This document shows, in pieces, positions 53,099 to 61,714 of a stretch of 64,000 bases of DNA. Source of the stretch: an uncultured Oscillibacter sp. Lineage in GTDB: Bacteria > Bacillota > Clostridia > Oscillospirales > Oscillospiraceae. Each line of letters starts with the position of its first letter. Position 1 is the first letter of the stretch. A program made the position numbers and the translations under genes. The notes beneath the pieces were generated by a model that made no database searches, was not told where the DNA came from, and saw only the letters and a program-made list of their open reading frames with translations. The stretch is taken from assembly GCA_910587705.1 (NCBI GenBank), contig CAJUMX010000001.1, forward strand, positions 62,001 to 126,000, in the 5' to 3' direction.

Positions 53099-53196
53099 AG
53101 TAAGTATATTTCCATATTCTGAAGGCCGCTCGGCGGCAAAGCCGCTGGGCGGCCTTTCAAAATAGGAAGCATGTCGGAAGCAGGGGAGTGAGATAC

Positions 53197-54354
53197 GTGC
53201 TCGTTGAAGATGTTGTCAGCATCAAACAGTATAATGTGAAAAAGCTCCTGACCTCTATTCGCTTTTGCGATGATATGACCAAAAAAGACATCTCTGCCCA
53301 CACCTCACTGAGCATAGCCACCATTTCAAACCTCTGCGGAGAGCTTGTGACCAAGGGCATCCTCGCAGAAGGGCGGCCCAACATGGAAATGCGGGTCGGC
53401 AGGACGCCAAATTTGATGAAATTCCAGTACGACCGGTACTATGTACTGGCTCTGGACTTTCAGTTTGCGGATATCATTGGAATCTCGATTTTAAACCTGC
53501 GCAACGAGATTCTGTTCAGCGATTCTTTCTGTGTCCCCTCCGGCGTTGACGCGCGGGAGATTATCGAGACCGCAAAACAGCGCTTGGAGCAAGAGGTTGC
53601 CCGCTTAAAACCCGAAAGCCACGTGATTGGCGTTGGCGCTTCCGTTCCGGCGATTTATGACCGGACGGACGAACGGATCAAGTGCAGTTCCATCGCCCGC
53701 TATGAGGGTATCCCTCTTAAAAAAATGCTGGGAGACGCCTTTGACTGTCCGGCGTATGTGGACAATTGCGCAAATCTACGAGCGATTTCCGCTTATGCCT
53801 TCCAACCCGCCCAGAGCATCGTCTGCCTGGACGTCTCTCAGGGCGTAGGCGGAGGCATTGTCCTTGACGGAGAGGTCCTGCGGGGAAAGAACGGCTTCGC
53901 CGCGGAGCTGGCGCATATTCCCATCGGCGATCCCGCAAAAAGGTGTCCCTACTGCGGCGGTTTCGGCTGTGTGGAGAACGACCTTGGCGTGGAGAACATC
54001 GTCAAGCAGTTTCCAGAAATTGACCAGGGACTTCCACTTCCGGAAAAATGGGCATTGTGCGTCGCACATTTCAACCGCCACGCCGACGAGCTCGCGCCGA
54101 TGCTGAGCAACCTGGGCCGTCTGCTCGGCCAGGTGGCCTCTATCCTGATCGACCTGTTTGACCCAAACCGCTTCTGCCTGACAGGTTACATCACCGACAT
54201 CTTCCCGTTGCTCTCCTCCTCTTTCTGGGCGGAAATCAATCTTCGCGCCAAGGAAAGTCTGGACCGAAAACTCAGCATTGATATTCAAGAGCGCTCCTGG
54301 AGCGACGTTTACATCGGCATTGCCGACGCAATGTATCACCGATGGCTTCCTTGA
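53197..54354 (+). CDS. ROK family transcriptional regulator
   Basis: 385 residues from the GTG at 53197, 8 bases after GGGGAG (another GTG at 53188 is closer). N-terminal winged helix-turn-helix (DMTKKDISAHTSLSIATISNL), then a ROK sugar-kinase-like domain with DVSQGVGGGIVLDGEVL, GFAAELAHIPIG, and the zinc motif CPYCGGFGCVEN. ROK repressors of the NagC/XylR type release DNA on sugar binding. It likely controls the divergent sugar genes. Confidence 0.9.
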   Translation: MLVEDVVSIKQYNVKKLLTSIRFCDDMTKKDISAHTSLSIATISNLCGELVTKGILAEGRPNMEMRVGRTPNLMKFQYDRYYVLALDFQFADIIGISILNLRNEILFSDSFCVPSGVDAREIIETAKQRLEQEVARLKPESHVIGVGASVPAIYDRTDERIKCSSIARYEGIPLKKMLGDAFDCPAYVDNCANLRAISAYAFQPAQSIVCLDVSQGVGGGIVLDGEVLRGKNGFAAELAHIPIGDPAKRCPYCGGFGCVENDLGVENIVKQFPEIDQGLPLPEKWALCVAHFNRHADELAPMLSNLGRLLGQVASILIDLFDPNRFCLTGYITDIFPLLSSSFWAEINLRAKESLDRKLSIDIQERSWSDVYIGIADAMYHRWLP

Positions 54355-54373
54355 AGCCGTTTGGGAGGAATTT

Positions 54374-54925
54374 ATGACAGAAAAGGAAAAAGCCCGCACA
54401 GGACAGCTCTATTTCCCGGCGGACCCGGAGCTGTTCAGTGAGTGTCAAATGGCCAAGCAGCTCTGCTTTGAAATCAACCATCTACATCCCCGCAATTTAA
54501 ACGCGCGTGACTTCCTGATACGGAAGCTGCTTGGGAGCGTGGGAGCTTCCTGCTATATGGAGCCTCCGTTTTATTTCGACTACGGCTACAACACCAGTAT
54601 TGGAGACCATTTTTATAGCAATCACAATCTAACGGTGTTGGACTGTGCCAGAGTGGACATTGGAAATCATGTCTTTATCGCCCCAAACGTCGGGATTTAT
54701 ACGGCCACGCATCCTCTGGACGCAAAGACGCGGAACAGTGGAATGGAATCCGCACTTCCGGTGACCATAGAGGATAACGTTTGGATCGGCGGCAGCGTCT
54801 GCATTCTCCCAGGCGTTACCATCGGCGAGGGAGCGGTAATCGGAGCGGGGAGTGTCGTGGTAAACGACATCCCCCCAAGGGTATTGGCGGTAGGCAATCC
54901 GTGCCGCCCCGTCCGCCCGGTATGA
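54374..54925 (+). CDS. Sugar O-acetyltransferase (maltose/galactoside type)
   Basis: 183 residues from the ATG at 54374 (GGGAGG 5 bases upstream); the longer frame is inside the ROK gene. Left-handed beta-helix repeats with FIAPNVGIYTATHPLD (catalytic His), NVWIGGSVCILPGVTIGEGAVIGAGSVV and the N-terminal Mac domain (YFPADPELF). It acetylates sugars from acetyl-CoA, often to detoxify non-metabolised sugar. It is 19 bases after the ROK gene. Confidence 0.93.
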   Translation: MTEKEKARTGQLYFPADPELFSECQMAKQLCFEINHLHPRNLNARDFLIRKLLGSVGASCYMEPPFYFDYGYNTSIGDHFYSNHNLTVLDCARVDIGNHVFIAPNVGIYTATHPLDAKTRNSGMESALPVTIEDNVWIGGSVCILPGVTIGEGAVIGAGSVVVNDIPPRVLAVGNPCRPVRPV

Positions 54926-54930
54926 AAGAC

Positions 54931-54985
54931 AAACGGCGGCTGATATCGGACTCTCCTAAGAGATACCCGGTATCAGCTGCCGTTT
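54931..54985 (+). terminator. Terminator after the acetyltransferase
   Basis: A long imperfect stem (AAACGGCGGCTGATATCGG / CCGGTATCAGCTGCCGTTT) with a loop of about 16 bases, followed by TTTTTCCC. It ends the ROK-acetyltransferase transcript. Confidence 0.75.
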
Positions 54986-55020
54986 TTCCCGCTATACTCC
55001 ATCTCCTCGTACACTGGCGT

Positions 55021-55362
55021 TCAGCGGGCACACAGCGGGTCGCACTGCTGGGACGGGTCAGACGTTTCCCACGCAAGCGTTGGGGCATGTGGGTCCGATC
55101 TGGGGTGACAGCGGTCGTATTCCGCTTGTCGTCGGAGGACACGCCCGCGCTCTGCGTCCAACTCCAGTTGACGGAGCTGTCGCCGATGGAACGTATCTAC
55201 CGCCGCTCTCACCGGCAGAATCTTATAGAGGTCATTGCCTTTCCACTTCAGTCCGTGTTTGTCAAAGTAGCTGCTGGATTTTACAGAGAGCAGCTCCATC
55301 TCCAAGAGGAAACTTTTCGCATTCCCTTTTCCTGTTGTCTCAATTCGCACGCAAATACGCAT
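55021..55362 (-). CDS. Unrecognised ORF, possible mobile-element remnant
   Basis: 113 residues from the ATG at 55362. The first ~70 (MRICVRIETTGKGNAKSFLL ... SSYFDKHGLKWKGNDLYKIL) look like a real folded protein; the last ~40 are Arg/Pro-rich and may be non-coding. I do not recognise the family. It lies in the debris between the acetyltransferase and the second repeat, which points to a transposon or defence remnant. No good ribosome site was found. Confidence 0.3.
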   Translation of the reverse strand: MRICVRIETTGKGNAKSFLLEMELLSVKSSSYFDKHGLKWKGNDLYKILPVRAAVDTFHRRQLRQLELDAERGRVLRRQAEYDRCHPRSDPHAPTLAWETSDPSQQCDPLCAR

Positions 55363-55504
55363 TGTAAAAGCGCTTAATCCCAAATGTGTTGAAATTGACA
55401 TAGTGCTGGTGAAAACCCGCGTATCCATGGAAGAGCATAAAAAGCTCAAACAGGCCACCACCACTTAAGCTGTCGCTAAGGGTCTCCAGGGGGGGGGGAT
55501 GTCT

Positions 55505-55671
55505 ATGAAGGAGAGCGAGATTGAATGGGGTGGGAAAATACCGACAAACTGGGATGCGCAACGAATCAAAACTCTATTTTCATTGCGGGGAGGAACACAC
55601 TCCCACTTGCGGAAGTTAATTTAATTTCTCTATATACCGATAAAAGCGTTGTCCAGCACGGAGATTTGGAG
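55505..55671 (+). pseudogene. N-terminal remnant of a type I restriction specificity subunit (HsdS)
   Basis: ATG at 55505 follows a run of ten G (55489-55498). MKESEIEWGGKIPTNWDAQR is the usual start of many HsdS proteins. The frame stops at 55624, but shifted by one base the sequence continues LPLAEVNLISLYTDKSVVQH (from about 55600), also a standard HsdS stretch. So a frameshift lies near 55600, and the gene ends abruptly at ~55671. HsdR, HsdM and the rest of HsdS are missing. It is a broken defence gene, non-functional. Confidence 0.75.
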
Positions 55672-55819
55672 GCCGTATTTTTTTCCAACACAAGACAGCT
55701 CAAAAATTCCCACCGCCGCCTCGTTTCCGCCTTCCGGCGAAAACTGCGCTGCGGTGGGAATTTCTTCTTCAACTGGGCGGGAATCTCTTCGCTGGGTTCC
55801 CGGTTGAGGAATACGGGGC

Positions 55820-55901
55820 AAATATCCAGATCACCCGACCATTCCATAATAAGTTGACAAACTTCAAGGTCGAAAGCTGACCAGATTCGGGAGTTTGTCA
55901 A
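55820..55901 (+). repeat. Right copy of the ~40 bp direct repeat plus stem-loop
   Basis: Bases 55820-55859 repeat 24122-24162. As in the left copy an inverted pair follows: TTGACAAACT (55854-55863) with AGTTTGTCAA (55892-55901), although the stem sequence outside TTGACA differs. It sits beside the HsdS remnant. From 55902 to the EamA stop codon (56038) I see nothing. Confidence 0.75.
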
Positions 55902-56037
55902 TTTCTCTCTCACCTTTCTTCGCGCTCAAACTGTTGAAACGCAGTGAAAAGGGCTCAAGCTTTTGTCCACTAACAATCGTCTTATACCCGTTTTGGGGAA
56001 CAGACATAAACTGCTAATTTCATCCTATTGGCGAAAA

Positions 56038-56970
56038 TCACGTCGAACTATTCTTTATCTTTCCACAATTCGGCATATTTACGAACACCACACCGAGAAC
56101 GCATAGCGCCAGGGCTCCCAGAACCCTGGCGGTTAGAGGGGGCTCATCCGGCAAGATCAGGGAGGAGAATACCCCTACTACCGGAATCAGGCAGGTGTAG
56201 ATTCCGATGGAGGAAACTGGCGCCATAGTAAGGAGCAGGTTCCAAAGAGAGAAGGCCGCGGCGGACTGCGCGATCAAGAAGGCTGTCAGCAGCCATCCCG
56301 CCGCCGCGCCGTTCCGAAGGGAACCGCCGCCCAGAAGACCCGCAAGGGTAAGGGCCCCACCGCCAAAGAGCATCTGCCAGCCCGCCAGGGGAACCGGGCG
56401 GCAATGCCGGGCGAGCCGCTGGCAGACAATATTTCCCGCGGAGAAAGACAGCGCGGAGAGCAGCATCAGAACATCCGCCCAGGGCGCAGGGTTTCCGCTG
56501 ATATCGCCACTAAGGAGCAAAATGCCCAAAAAGCCCAGTGCGCATCCCGCCAATTTGTTCCGGTTTAGGCGGTCCCCAGCGCAGAAGAAATGCGCCAGAA
56601 GCACGCTGAGGAAGGCGTTGGTGGTGTTGATCAGGGAAGCCCGCCCGGAGGGAAGGGCACTCATGGAGAGGTAAAAGCATCCGTATTGCAACCCTGTCTG
56701 AAGGAGCCCGAAGCCAGCCAGGGAGAGCGGACGCCGGCGGAGCGCCGCGAGGATGGGCTCTCCCCGTGAGAGGCTGAAAAGCAGGAGAATTCCCCCAGCC
56801 GCGGCGAACCGGATTCCCGCCAAAAGAATTTGGGTCGCAGGCAGGCCGCCAGTGGGGAAGGAGCGATAGATGGTTCCCATGCAGGGGAAGGAAAGTCCCC
56901 AGAGGGCGCAACAAAAAATCGCGCCCAGCGGCACATACCAGGAGTAGATTTTCTTGATAGGACGGTTCAT
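56038..56970 (-). CDS. EamA/DMT family transporter
   Basis: 310 residues from the ATG at 56970 (AGGA about 10 bases before it). Ten membrane segments in two EamA repeats: ALWGLSFPCMGTIYRSFP and NTTNAFLSVLLAHFF in the first, SSIGIYTCLIPVVGVFSSLIL in the second. Members export amino acids, sugars or other metabolites. It ends the UxaA-BCCT-enolase gene group, separated by a terminator, so it may be its own unit. Confidence 0.9.
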   Translation of the reverse strand: MNRPIKKIYSWYVPLGAIFCCALWGLSFPCMGTIYRSFPTGGLPATQILLAGIRFAAAGGILLLFSLSRGEPILAALRRRPLSLAGFGLLQTGLQYGCFYLSMSALPSGRASLINTTNAFLSVLLAHFFCAGDRLNRNKLAGCALGFLGILLLSGDISGNPAPWADVLMLLSALSFSAGNIVCQRLARHCRPVPLAGWQMLFGGGALTLAGLLGGGSLRNGAAAGWLLTAFLIAQSAAAFSLWNLLLTMAPVSSIGIYTCLIPVVGVFSSLILPDEPPLTARVLGALALCVLGVVFVNMPNCGKIKNSST

Positions 56971-57029
56971 TAGTCTGCTTTCCTTCCTGTGAAATAACAC
57001 TTTGTCAAGACGGTGAACTGGCGCTGAGC

Positions 57030-57056
57030 GGCGGGATTCTCCGAGAGAATCCCGCC
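57030..57056 (-). terminator. Terminator after the UxaA-type gene
   Basis: A perfect 12 bp stem (GGCGGGATTCTC / GAGAATCCCGCC) with a CGA loop, 10 bases after the stop codon of the large UxaA-type gene. The T-run is poor; moderate strength expected. Confidence 0.6.
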
Positions 57057-57066
57057 GTGAAAAAGC

Positions 57067-58254
57067 TCAGCGCATCTTGGCGCAGGTCAGGCCCAGCAAG
57101 GTTTCCACGCGCTGATCCTTTTGGTAAAGAGTCATGGTGGAGTCCCCAATTCCCTCGATGGCGGTAGGAGCGCCGCTGGCGGTCTCCAGAACCTTCAAAA
57201 GAATCCGTTCCGCCACATCACCTACTCCGCAGGTCCCATCCATAATGCCAGTAGCGTCCACATCTATGTCCGGATTGATCAGGTCCTTGTTCCCACTAAC
57301 CCGAATTACCGGGACAATGGCGTTGTTGAATCCCGCCGCGCCGCTGGTCCACAAAATCAGATGGGCACCCATGGCCGCATAGTTGACGCCGGCGGCGCCA
57401 CAGAGCATGGACGCCTCGGAGAGGTAGAAACCGGGATGGTCTGGGCGGTCCACACCATACTTATTGATCTCCAGAATGTCCTCAATCCGCCGGGAGCCCA
57501 TCTTGTGGAGCGCGCCCATGGACTTCTCCTCGATGGTGGTCAGTCCACCCACGCAGTTTCCCACACTCATGGTCTCCACATCGGTACCCTTGACACCCCA
57601 GCGGGACTGCTCGTTGGCGATGAGCTTTTCAATCTTGGCCGCCACCTCGGGAGTTGCCGCCCGTCTGGTCAGCAGGACCTCACAGCCCTGCAACTCAAAC
57701 AGCTCTCCGCCGATGCAGGTCGCTCCCAGGTCCACCAGGCGGTCCACCGCCGCGCCGACGCTGGGATTTGAGGCAATGCCGGAGCTTGTGTCGCTGCCAC
57801 CGCATTTCACGCCGACGACCAGCCCGCTGACGGGGACTTCCACCTTTGGGTGCTTGTCCGCCAGGGCCTTGAGAGCCTGGAGCTTTTGGATTCCCAGCTC
57901 CACCGCCGCCCGGGTGCCGCCTGCCTGCTGGCAGGTTAGGGTATCCACGGCCTGTCCCGCGGTCCGCAGCGGGTCCGCAATCTGGGAGGGTAAAATACTC
58001 CCACAGCCCATGGCGACCACCAGAACGCCGGCCACATTGGGATTTTGCCCAACGGCGATCATCTGATGGAAGGTCTCCTCGTTGCCACCCAGCATGCAAG
58101 TGTACCAGTTGGTCAGGACCACAGCCTCCTCAAAGGAGCGCGCAATCGTCCGGACAATGCCCTCACAGCACTCGTCCACAGCGATGAGCAGCAGCCTGTT
58201 GCGAATTCCCACTGCGCCGTTGGGGCGTTGATAGCCGGTAAAGGTCATACTCAT
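57067..58254 (-). CDS. UxaA family hydrolyase, large (C-terminal) subunit
   Basis: 395 residues from the ATG at 58254 (GGAGG 7 bases upstream). FTGYQRPNGAVGIRNRLLLI, GCGSILPSQIADPL, LVVGVKCGGSDTSSGIASNPSVGAAVDRLVDLGA and NPDIDVDATGIMDG are hallmarks of altronate/galactarate dehydratase catalytic domains. The small SAF domain is a separate gene with a 4-base overlap. Such enzymes dehydrate sugar acids (altronate, galactarate, sulfolactate in known cases) with iron. Substrate here unknown. Confidence 0.92.
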   Translation of the reverse strand: MSMTFTGYQRPNGAVGIRNRLLLIAVDECCEGIVRTIARSFEEAVVLTNWYTCMLGGNEETFHQMIAVGQNPNVAGVLVVAMGCGSILPSQIADPLRTAGQAVDTLTCQQAGGTRAAVELGIQKLQALKALADKHPKVEVPVSGLVVGVKCGGSDTSSGIASNPSVGAAVDRLVDLGATCIGGELFELQGCEVLLTRRAATPEVAAKIEKLIANEQSRWGVKGTDVETMSVGNCVGGLTTIEEKSMGALHKMGSRRIEDILEINKYGVDRPDHPGFYLSEASMLCGAAGVNYAAMGAHLILWTSGAAGFNNAIVPVIRVSGNKDLINPDIDVDATGIMDGTCGVGDVAERILLKVLETASGAPTAIEGIGDSTMTLYQKDQRVETLLGLTCAKMR

Positions 58255-58592
58255 ACTTCCACCTCCTGGATTTCCATCTGGCGGATGATTTCCCGCCGGA
58301 TGGCGGGGGGGATGTCCACTGTGCGACTTTTCACGTTGTGCACATGGACCAACTGGCCGCACGCAATTCTCCGGGTACATAGACCTACCGGCACGCCGTA
58401 TTTGATCAGGAGGTCTCCCGCCTCCAGGGCGCAAAGGGCAACCTTGTTCCCATAGGGAATTCGCTCCAGGGCCGTCATGGTGTAAAGCAAGAGGTTTTCC
58501 GTGTCGTGGATGCCGATCTCGTCGCCCGGCTGTACATCGTTTAGAACCGTGGCCACATGGTCGTTTTCATCCATTCTAATGGCTCTTTTCAT
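58251..58592 (-). CDS. UxaA family hydrolyase, small SAF-domain subunit
   Basis: 113 residues. A SAF domain of the UxaA N-terminal type: RMDENDHVATVLNDVQPGDE, and ALEAGDLLIKYGVPVGL, ending in a short helix. In many bacteria it is fused to the large subunit; here it is split, and the ATGA overlap suggests equal production. It also overlaps the end of the BCCT gene by 17 bases. Confidence 0.92.
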   Translation of the reverse strand: MKRAIRMDENDHVATVLNDVQPGDEIGIHDTENLLLYTMTALERIPYGNKVALCALEAGDLLIKYGVPVGLCTRRIACGQLVHVHNVKSRTVDIPPAIRREIIRQMEIQEVEV

Positions 58593-60144
58593 GCGGCGCC
58601 TCCTCTCCTGTCAACAGCGTCTTTTCCAACTCCGCGGAGGGAACCTTCCCGTAGTCCTGCCGCATCCATCGCAGCCAACCGTAGAGCAGGACCAGCATAA
58701 TGAAGATCACAGGAACCGCCGTGATGAAAGCGCAGGATTTGATGGTGTCCAGGCTCGCGCCAATCAGGATCATGGTCAGGGGAACCAGAGAGAGCATGAT
58801 GCACCAGAACAGGCGCAGGAAAGGATGGGGGTCCTCGCCCTGCTTCAGTCCAACGGTGGAAGTAGAAGCCATGGTGAAGGCCGCTCCGTCCAGGGTAGTG
58901 GCCAGGAAAAGCAGGGAACTGACGCAGAAGAGAATCATAAAAACGGGTCCTCCGGGCAAAGAGCGCATGACCTGGATGATGGCGGCGGTGTCACCGCCCT
59001 CCGCCAGCATGCCGATCATGTCCACAGCCCCGGACAACTGCCGCTCCAGACCCAGACTACCCAGAACGCCAAAGTAAAGGAAGCACCCCACACTGCCGCT
59101 CACCAGGGTGTTGAGGATAACCGAGCGGATGGTGCGCCCCTTAGAGACCTTGGCAATGAACACACCGGTGAAGGGGGCATAGGTGATCCAGTAGAGCCAG
59201 TAGAACACCGTCCAGGCACCGGGGAAGCCGCTCTGCCCCACAGGATCTGTGAACAGGCTCATGTGGACAAAGTTCTGCATCATCAGGCCAAAGGACTGGG
59301 TGACATTGTTGAGGATGAAGAGCGTGGGACCGCAGACCACTACGCCGATGGTGAAGAGGATGACCAGCTTCACGTTCCAGTCGGAAATCTTGGCCATGCC
59401 CTTCTGGATTCCAATGTAGGAGCTGAGGGAGTAGATCACCGAAAGGGCGATGATGATGACCAGATTCATGATGAAGGAGGACTGAATCCCGATCACGGAG
59501 CAGAGCACGTCGGTAACCAGGGGGACCGAAACGCCCAGGGTGATGGAGAGGCCGCCAAAGCAGATGAAAATAAATACGACGTCGATGATCCGGCAGACGA
59601 TGCCGTCCTGCTTTAGTCCTGTGATCTTGCTGACCATACCGCTCATGCTGAGGCTGGCGTTTTTACGGACATGGAAGTGATAGGCGATGGGAATGCCCAC
59701 CAGGGCGTAAAGGGTCCAGGCGCTGAAGCCCCAATGAAACATGGTGTAGGTTACGCTCATTTCATAGGCTCGCTGACTGAGAGGCTCGATGCTCAAGCCC
59801 GGCGTTCCCGCATAATAGGCCCACTCAATGAAGGCCCAGTAGCAAGTGGCGGAACCCAGGCCGCAGGACATCATCATGGCGATCCACTTGAAGGTGGAGT
59901 ACTCCGGAGCGCCCTCGCCCAGACGGATTCTGCCATACTTGGTAAAGGCGATGGCCGCCAGCAGCACTACGCCGCCCAAGGTAAAGATCAGTGTCCCAGA
60001 GCCAAAGGCGTCGATCATGAGGGACTTCACGGTACCGGCCATGTTCTGAGAGGCCTCGGGAAACAGGTAGAGGCCGGCGACAATGGCGAACACCACCACC
60101 AGGCTGATGCCAATCAGCAGTTTATCCAGCTTTTTCTGCATCAC
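58576..60144 (-). CDS. BCCT family transporter
   Basis: 522 residues, twelve membrane segments, normal length. The family signature is present as WTVFYWLYWITYAPFTGVFIA. BCCT carriers move quaternary-ammonium or related compounds (glycine betaine, carnitine, choline, ectoine), driven by sodium or protons or by exchange. Its tight overlap with sugar-acid-type dehydratase genes is odd and suggests the carried compound is the substrate of these enzymes. Confidence 0.93.
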   Translation of the reverse strand: MMQKKLDKLLIGISLVVVFAIVAGLYLFPEASQNMAGTVKSLMIDAFGSGTLIFTLGGVVLLAAIAFTKYGRIRLGEGAPEYSTFKWIAMMMSCGLGSATCYWAFIEWAYYAGTPGLSIEPLSQRAYEMSVTYTMFHWGFSAWTLYALVGIPIAYHFHVRKNASLSMSGMVSKITGLKQDGIVCRIIDVVFIFICFGGLSITLGVSVPLVTDVLCSVIGIQSSFIMNLVIIIALSVIYSLSSYIGIQKGMAKISDWNVKLVILFTIGVVVCGPTLFILNNVTQSFGLMMQNFVHMSLFTDPVGQSGFPGAWTVFYWLYWITYAPFTGVFIAKVSKGRTIRSVILNTLVSGSVGCFLYFGVLGSLGLERQLSGAVDMIGMLAEGGDTAAIIQVMRSLPGGPVFMILFCVSSLLFLATTLDGAAFTMASTSTVGLKQGEDPHPFLRLFWCIMLSLVPLTMILIGASLDTIKSCAFITAVPVIFIMLVLLYGWLRWMRQDYGKVPSAELEKTLLTGEEAPHEKSH

Positions 60145-60187
60145 AGAATCTCCTTTTCAAATTTAATTTGGGGAATACGTGCGGCGG

Positions 60188-61306
60188 CTACCTCATTTGG
60201 TATTCTTTCACCATGGCCTCGTCCAGTTCCACGCCCAATCCGATGCAGTCTGGAACCGTCACATAGCCGTTTTCAAAGGGAATCCGGTTCTTAACCAGTT
60301 TCGTGAACAGGGGACTGGTGCTCTGGGAATACTCCATCAGGTCTCCATGCTCACAGGCCGCCAAGAACTGTACCGTCGCCGCCAGCAGGATGCCTGTAGA
60401 AAAGCCGTGGGGCACCAGCTTAACGCCGTTCATCTCGGCCAGATCATAGATTTTCCGCATTTCGCTGATGCCGCCGCAGCGGGTAATATCGGGCTGTACA
60501 ATATCCGGGTGCGCCTGCCGCAAAAACGCGTCAAACTCGTACCGGGTGGTGAGGCCCTCTCCGCCGGCCACCTTGCTGATCCCCAGGGAGCCCAGCTTCG
60601 CGTATCCATTCATGTCGTCCGGCATGACCGGCTCCTCAATCCAGTTCAGGTGATACTTCTCCAGCCGCTTGAACATGGCGGCGGAAGCTCCAAAGGTCCG
60701 CCATACGCAGGCGATGTCGATCTGAAGCTCAAAATCAGGTCCCGCCTCATCCCGGACCGCAGCGATGATGGCCTCGTCCGTGTCCGGGTCCTGTCCCAAA
60801 ATGCCCCCGCCAAACTTCAAGCTCTGGAAGCCCTGTCCAATGAGCCGACGAACCAGCGCCCGGTTCTCCTCCGGGGTGTCCGCGGGAATAAAGGTACCAT
60901 AGGCCCGGATACGGTCCCGGTACTTCCCGCCCAGAAGCATGTGGATAGGGGTGCGATAGTACTGCGAGGCGATGTCCCACAGGGCGATGTCAACGGCGCT
61001 CATAGCGTGGATCCCCAGGCCCCGACGTCCCGCGTAGTTGGATCTCGCGTACATCTTATCCCAAAGACGCTGAATCTCCAAAGGATTCTCCCCGACCAGA
61101 AGCTGCCGCAGGCCACAGGAGGAGCTGTGCGACTCCGGCGCGTCAATCATGCCCCTGGCGGCGATGGGCGAAGTGTCACTCTCCCCCAGGCCCACAAGCC
61201 CCTCATCTGTGTGCACCCTGACAAGAAACGCGTCATCTCCCCACTCACAGGGCCCGTCCACCGGAGGCACCCGCAGGCAGATGACTTCTACATCCGTAAT
61301 TCTCAT
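60188..61306 (-). CDS. Enolase-superfamily dehydratase/epimerase, mandelate racemase group
   Basis: 372 residues. Capping domain N-terminal, then the barrel with metal ligands in LQIDIAC (Asp), NWIEEPVMPDD (Glu), and AGGEGLTTR (Glu), the base KFGGG, and the His-Asp pair QPDITRCGG / LVPHGFSTG. This residue set fits acid-sugar dehydratases of the mandelate racemase group rather than muconate cycloisomerases. It is the first gene of the operon, 43 bases before the BCCT gene, with the strong promoter at 61389-61417. Confidence 0.9.
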   Translation of the reverse strand: MRITDVEVICLRVPPVDGPCEWGDDAFLVRVHTDEGLVGLGESDTSPIAARGMIDAPESHSSSCGLRQLLVGENPLEIQRLWDKMYARSNYAGRRGLGIHAMSAVDIALWDIASQYYRTPIHMLLGGKYRDRIRAYGTFIPADTPEENRALVRRLIGQGFQSLKFGGGILGQDPDTDEAIIAAVRDEAGPDFELQIDIACVWRTFGASAAMFKRLEKYHLNWIEEPVMPDDMNGYAKLGSLGISKVAGGEGLTTRYEFDAFLRQAHPDIVQPDITRCGGISEMRKIYDLAEMNGVKLVPHGFSTGILLAATVQFLAACEHGDLMEYSQSTSPLFTKLVKNRIPFENGYVTVPDCIGLGVELDEAMVKEYQMR

Positions 61307-61388
61307 AAAAGCCCTCCTAACGTTTTAAGGACGCACCGATAAACGCAGCCTTGCGGGTATTGAATCAGTGCTTCCGTACGGATACTTT

Positions 61389-61417
61389 CTTATACCACAG
61401 CTATAATTTTGTGTCAA
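61389..61417 (-). promoter_or_regulatory. Promoter of the enolase-BCCT-UxaA operon
   Basis: Minus strand: TTGACA (61417-61412), 17 bases, TATAAG (61394-61389). A near-consensus sigma-70 promoter; no sigma-54 element (TGGCAC-N5-TTGCA) was found in the 408-base divergent region. Confidence 0.8.
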
Positions 61418-61654
61418 ATTACTGAAAAAACAGTTTTTACTTGTATATTATATACGAAAATTGCCAATTCTTTTTGCGACAAGATTTCTTTTTTGAATTG
61501 ATTTCAACTCAAATCTGAATTTGTCCACAGCTCTTAGTGAACTGTTTTCAACTCACTTCCAAAACAGGGAATTCGAGCTGGAAAAACTTTCTAAAATTTT
61601 AGCTGTTTTGACAAGGAACAGCCCCGCCGCAGATAATACGTTCAAATTTGAACC

Positions 61655-61683
61655 TTGCCCAATGGGAGAAAACATTCTATAAT
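61655..61683 (+). promoter_or_regulatory. Promoter of the PAS-AAA regulator
   Basis: TTGCCC (61655-61660), 17 bases, TATAAT (61678-61683); perfect -10, weak -35; 31 bases before the start codon. The space between the two divergent promoters contains AT-rich sequence and repeated CAACTCA-type words that could bind the regulator. Confidence 0.65.
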
Positions 61684-61714
61684 GCAGGTATCTGATAACA
61701 ATGGAGGGAAGCAC

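Noticed and set aside
53188..53196. GTG at 53188 as start of the ROK gene
   Set aside because: It overlaps the GGGGAG ribosome site; the GTG at 53197 has proper spacing.
61307..61714. Sigma-54 promoter for the enolase operon
   Set aside because: The divergent regulator looks like a sigma-54 activator at first, but no TGGCAC-N5-TTGCA element was found on either strand and a near-consensus sigma-70 promoter is present.
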